Assembly (NCBI GenBank): GCA_028023455.1
Contig: JAQFVV010000031.1
Span: 9,786,093 to 9,850,092 of the forward strand
Length of the DNA stretch: 64,000 nt
Source of the DNA: Epiperipatus broadwayi
Taxonomy: Eukaryota; Onychophora; Udeonychophora; Euonychophora; Peripatidae
Direction of reading: 5' to 3'
Part shown: in pieces, positions 60,861 through 64,000 of the stretch
How the letters are laid out: each line of letters opens with the position of its first letter
Position numbering within the stretch: position 1 is the stretch's first letter
Notes under the pieces: model-generated
What the model saw: the letters and a program-made list of their open reading frames with translations, nothing else
The model's database searches: none
Told to the model about the DNA's origin: nothing
Position numbers and translations under genes: made by a program

Positions 60861-62327
60861 TATCTGTTGTTTTATAATACAATTTTCTTAAGGTTGTTGT
60901 GTATTATAATGAATAGTATACTGATATTGATAGGCTGCTTTTACATTAAAGCAAAGTGTTCAAGATGTTCTACTTTCAGTTTTATGCCAAAACGAGAGCA
61001 CCATTCTTTGATTAAATTGGAGCTTTGAAAAATTTGGTATTATTAATTTTAGTCTGTGTTATTGCATCATAGAATATATGGGAATCTAACATTTAAATAT
61101 AATCTTATAAAGTGGTGCGTTATTTAGAAAATTGTATAATTCGAATGTCACACAAACATAGTCTGAAAAAAATGCTGGATAGGTAGATAAAGTCTTAAAA
61201 TGGAATCAGAATGCAAAAAAAAGAGATCATGAAGGATGATTCTTGTCTTCTGATAAACAAAACTACATCATATGAGTGCAATGATAATAGTAGCCAAAGG
61301 TTAGTTGATTAAATTTAGATTGTAATGTGGATGGGAGCTCATTATACAAAGAATTGAAATCACTACACAGGGTAGTTATTCTGGACATGCTCTGGGTAAT
61401 GAGAAGTGTACTGATTAGTTTTTTTTTGGTTTGAGTAAGGATTAAAAAAAGGGCATTGCATTAATAGATATATGTACTATGAATTAGGTTTGCTAATAAA
61501 TATTTTTATTTATCACAATCCCTATACCCTGAATTGATATGATGTTTGATTTTTGAATAAAAATGTAATTTTTATTTGGGCCTTAATTATAGCTGTTTGA
61601 GTTGATACATTTTTGTTTCTGTTATAATAAATATGTCACAATCATAATTCTTTCAATATTGAATTGGTAGTGGTCATTATTTGTAGGAATTTGGACTATG
61701 CACATTGATTTTAGCAATGTTTATATTATCCATATTATGTATTTAAATTGTTAAATCAACAAACTTTGATGAGATGTCTAAAGCCTGGATCAGCTATTTT
61801 GATTTTTCATTGGTCTCAGAGGCTGGAAAAATAATATGGTCAATTGCAGCACATTTAGTTTTTTTGCTTTAATAATGGATTGTTTTTGTATGTGTGATAT
61901 TAAGATGAAAATGATAATTAAATTTGTGTGTTAATTTCAGAGCTCACCATGATTGTGAGACTGTATTTTCATAGATGATGTTTGGGATTGGTTTTCAAAA
62001 ATTATAGGTTTGTTAGAAGTATTTGGTTTGGTGCAAGTAGTATTACTGGCTGTTCACTTTTGGATAGATTCTATCAGTAGATTGAATCAAGTCAATGGGG
62101 TGTATGCTCATGTGAGTGCTAATTTCTGAAAGAGAATGAAGTGTTTCTAGACCATTTGTCCAGATTATTTGCCCACCATCTGCTTATTTCTACACAGCTT
62201 ATCTAGTTGTCAATCTTGCTATATCTGCTAAAATCACCATTGCAACATTGAGAAGGAATATGACTAGAATATCCATGCAAGGGATGTGTGGCTCTCAATG
62301 CTGATGGTAATTAGGATGGAGTATATA

Positions 62328-62540
62328 AAGAAGAGATGAATATGTTCATATGATAAGTGACCTTGCATCATCTTAATGGTGCTTACCATGAATTTGTGGA
62401 TGTGAAAAACCCTAATGCTATTTGTAATTTAAATGCATAAAGATGAGATGAGTAAATTCATCTATTGAGTTATCTTGCAGCTTAGTAATTGTGATGTTCC
62501 ATGAATTTGTGGAAATTTCAGATAATAAATTTGGTGTGAA
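62328..62540 (+). repeat. Degenerate tandem repeat, about 120-bp period
   Basis: 'gagatgaatatgttcatatg' and 'gagatgagtaaattcatcta' begin related stretches that end in 'catgaatttgtgga'. The copies are diverged. Confidence 0.5.
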
Positions 62541-63142
62541 TTCCCCCAATTAATCAGTCACTATGTGCAAGTGAAGTTATCTTTAGTTATGTAATTGACT
62601 TTGTACATTTAGACATTTAATAGTATTTTCATCTTTCTCTTGCTGTTTCTTGGTGAAATAATATAGTCCTATGAATGACCTGGCTATAAATTAGTAATTG
62701 ATTTTATTATTACTATGATCATACTGTGTTTTTGCAGTTCTTCTAGATAGTCAGATAGTGAAGGGTATGATAATAGTGGCTACTCATAGGACAAATCATA
62801 ATTTTTAAGGATACTGATAATTGATGTGGTTGGAGAGATGTTCTTTGGAATTATTTTGTGCCAGCATTTATTTAGATTGCTAAAAGAAATGGACTTAATT
62901 TCATAAGTGGTCCTCTTGACCCTGATAGTAATTAAGTTGATAAAGTTTGTACTACTATCACTATTTGTTGAATCTAATAGAGATCTAGTGCTTTTTAAAT
63001 GTTTACTTTTTGTTAATTGTTGAAACTCTGTGTGACCAACTGTAAATGAGGCAGTATTACTAACCAATGTGAGTACAATTACTAGGCATTGTACTCTCTT
63101 TTTTTGTCTGTGTAAATTCCATTTGTTCATCCCAAGTGACAT

Positions 63143-64000
63143 ATTGTAAGGAGAGAGAGTAAGTGAGCAATAGGGAATCTATTATATTGATATTTTTACT
63201 GTTCAATTACTTGTTTTTCTTTTGTCAGAATTTTGAAATTTTTGTAATTTTCCCAGAATACTGGTAAATTGAGTAATATAGAATCTATTATATTATTTTG
63301 ACTAGTTAATTTATTGTTTTTTTTCTTTCAAATTTTTTGTAATATGTTTTTATATTTTTGTACCTTTCATCTTTTTCTGAACTTATGGTTTTAAGACTTC
63401 CATCTAACAAAGCATTCATATTATTAGGGAAATCTTTATTCTCAGAGCTTATGATAACATTAAATAGTCTACAGCAGCATTTAACATTGCTGTTTTTGGT
63501 ATCAATCTACTCAGCTACTTACATTCAATTTTATCTTTAGTCAAAGTTTTCTAAATACAGCTTTGACATCTTGGAAGAATACTTGAATGAATAATCCATA
63601 AATTGAAGGAATTTATAACTCAAAGAATATTAAGTATGCTTGTATTTCAAATATTATAATACTATTACTATATAATTTATAAATTAATGCTGTAATCTAA
63701 AATCTATTACTTTTCATTGACAAGTCTTTTTGGAACTTTTAGTATTATTTGGTTTTGAAAAAATGGGGGAATGGGAGAGGGAAAATAGGGTCAGCTGTAA
63801 ATTTTTAAGATTGAATTAGGATGTCTCGTAATACCACCTGATATTGAATTTTTAAAATTAATTTATGTATAATTTCAAACAATCTTTTCTTATTTGTAAC
63901 TGACAGATTCATTTGAATTTTTTTTCTTTTAAAAATTTTTCAATTTCTTATTTGCTTTTTAAAAGTGAGGGGTGGAAACTATGTCAATTATACAAGTATT
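63143..64000. repeat. AT-rich sequence with a small tandem duplication
   Basis: 'gaatctattatattgat' at about 63175 and 'gaatctattatattatt' at about 63281 start related units of about 70-110 bp that share 'ttctttcaaatttt'-like sequence. The remainder to the window end is AT-rich with no feature seen. Confidence 0.5.

Larger units (their letters stand above)
59300..63142 (-). mobile_element. Degenerate non-LTR retrotransposon with MITE-A insertions
   Basis: On the minus strand, from high to low coordinates: an open ORF1-like frame (63142-62780, 120 codons, ATG start, Ser/Thr/Lys-rich, no recognised domain); a broken linker; an endonuclease start INIAKINVHSPN (about 61730-61693) and DIFIITETKM (about 61645-61605), the first two EEP motifs with the catalytic E of ETK; and further down the RT block SPSFVPLLFAIYVDP (about 59553-59505). 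The order ORF1 - EEP - RT is as expected. Copies of MITE-A at 59915-60362 and 60562-60860 lie between endonuclease and RT. The clade is not determined. Confidence 0.5.

Overview
The window looks like animal (invertebrate-type) nuclear DNA. It is very AT-rich, has many (AT)n tracts, no operon-like gene packing and no open reading frame longer than 122 codons. Its recognisable content is eukaryotic transposable elements: Penelope-like elements, RTE-type and other non-LTR retrotransposons, hAT and pogo/Tigger-like DNA transposons, tRNA-derived SINEs and foldback/MITE-like repeats. I could not assign a species. I saw no rRNA gene, intact tRNA gene, CRISPR array or bacterial operon, and no host gene I can name. 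The best unexplained coding candidate is a 122-codon minus-strand ORF at 643-1011.

Layout. 1-9 kb: AT-rich sequence with the orphan ORF, a small tandem repeat (3.4-3.6 kb), a SINE tail (5.15 kb) and the first copy of a foldback family here called MITE-A (6.1-6.6 kb). 9.4-11.2 kb: a 1.9-kb imperfect palindrome, flanked at a distance by two direct copies of a 0.33-kb repeat. 13.8-15.3 kb: a compound palindrome built from a second dispersed family, here called family B. 15.3-20.15 kb: a degenerate Penelope-like element (PLE1) with inverted terminal repeats, whose right repeat is split by a 1,192-bp hAT-type element with a perfect 8-bp target duplication. 20.3-21.6 kb: a minus-strand Penelope-like remnant (PLE3). 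22-24.4 kb: a SINE with a 16-bp target duplication, a family B copy and three separate foldback structures. 24.9-27.8 kb: a degenerate RTE retrotransposon. 28.5-31.45 kb and 37.2-40.2 kb: two diverged direct copies of a 3-kb segment; between them lie a minus-strand non-LTR reverse transcriptase remnant, a second plus-strand Penelope-like remnant (PLE2, same family as PLE3) and a 257-bp tandem duplication. 43.7-46.35 kb: a 112-bp-arm hairpin followed by a second RTE copy. 46.4-49.7 kb: a minus-strand Penelope 3' end and a GC-richer block with two tandem repeats. 50.5-51.4 kb: a pogo/Tigger-like element. 51.5-55.1 kb: a family B copy, a MITE-A copy, and a MITE-A tandem array that folds back on itself. 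55.7-58.8 kb: tRNA-derived SINEs, two of them head to head. 59.3-63.1 kb: a minus-strand non-LTR retrotransposon with recognisable endonuclease and reverse transcriptase pieces, interrupted by two MITE-A copies.

No genes work together here; the logic is that of nested transposon decay. The most informative structures are the hAT nested in the Penelope inverted repeat (the intact left repeat serves as the pre-insertion site), the unusual density of large inverted repeats, and the 3-kb duplicated segment of unknown nature. All protein assignments come from reading translated motifs by eye, often across frameshifts. Boundaries are approximate unless a target duplication is quoted.
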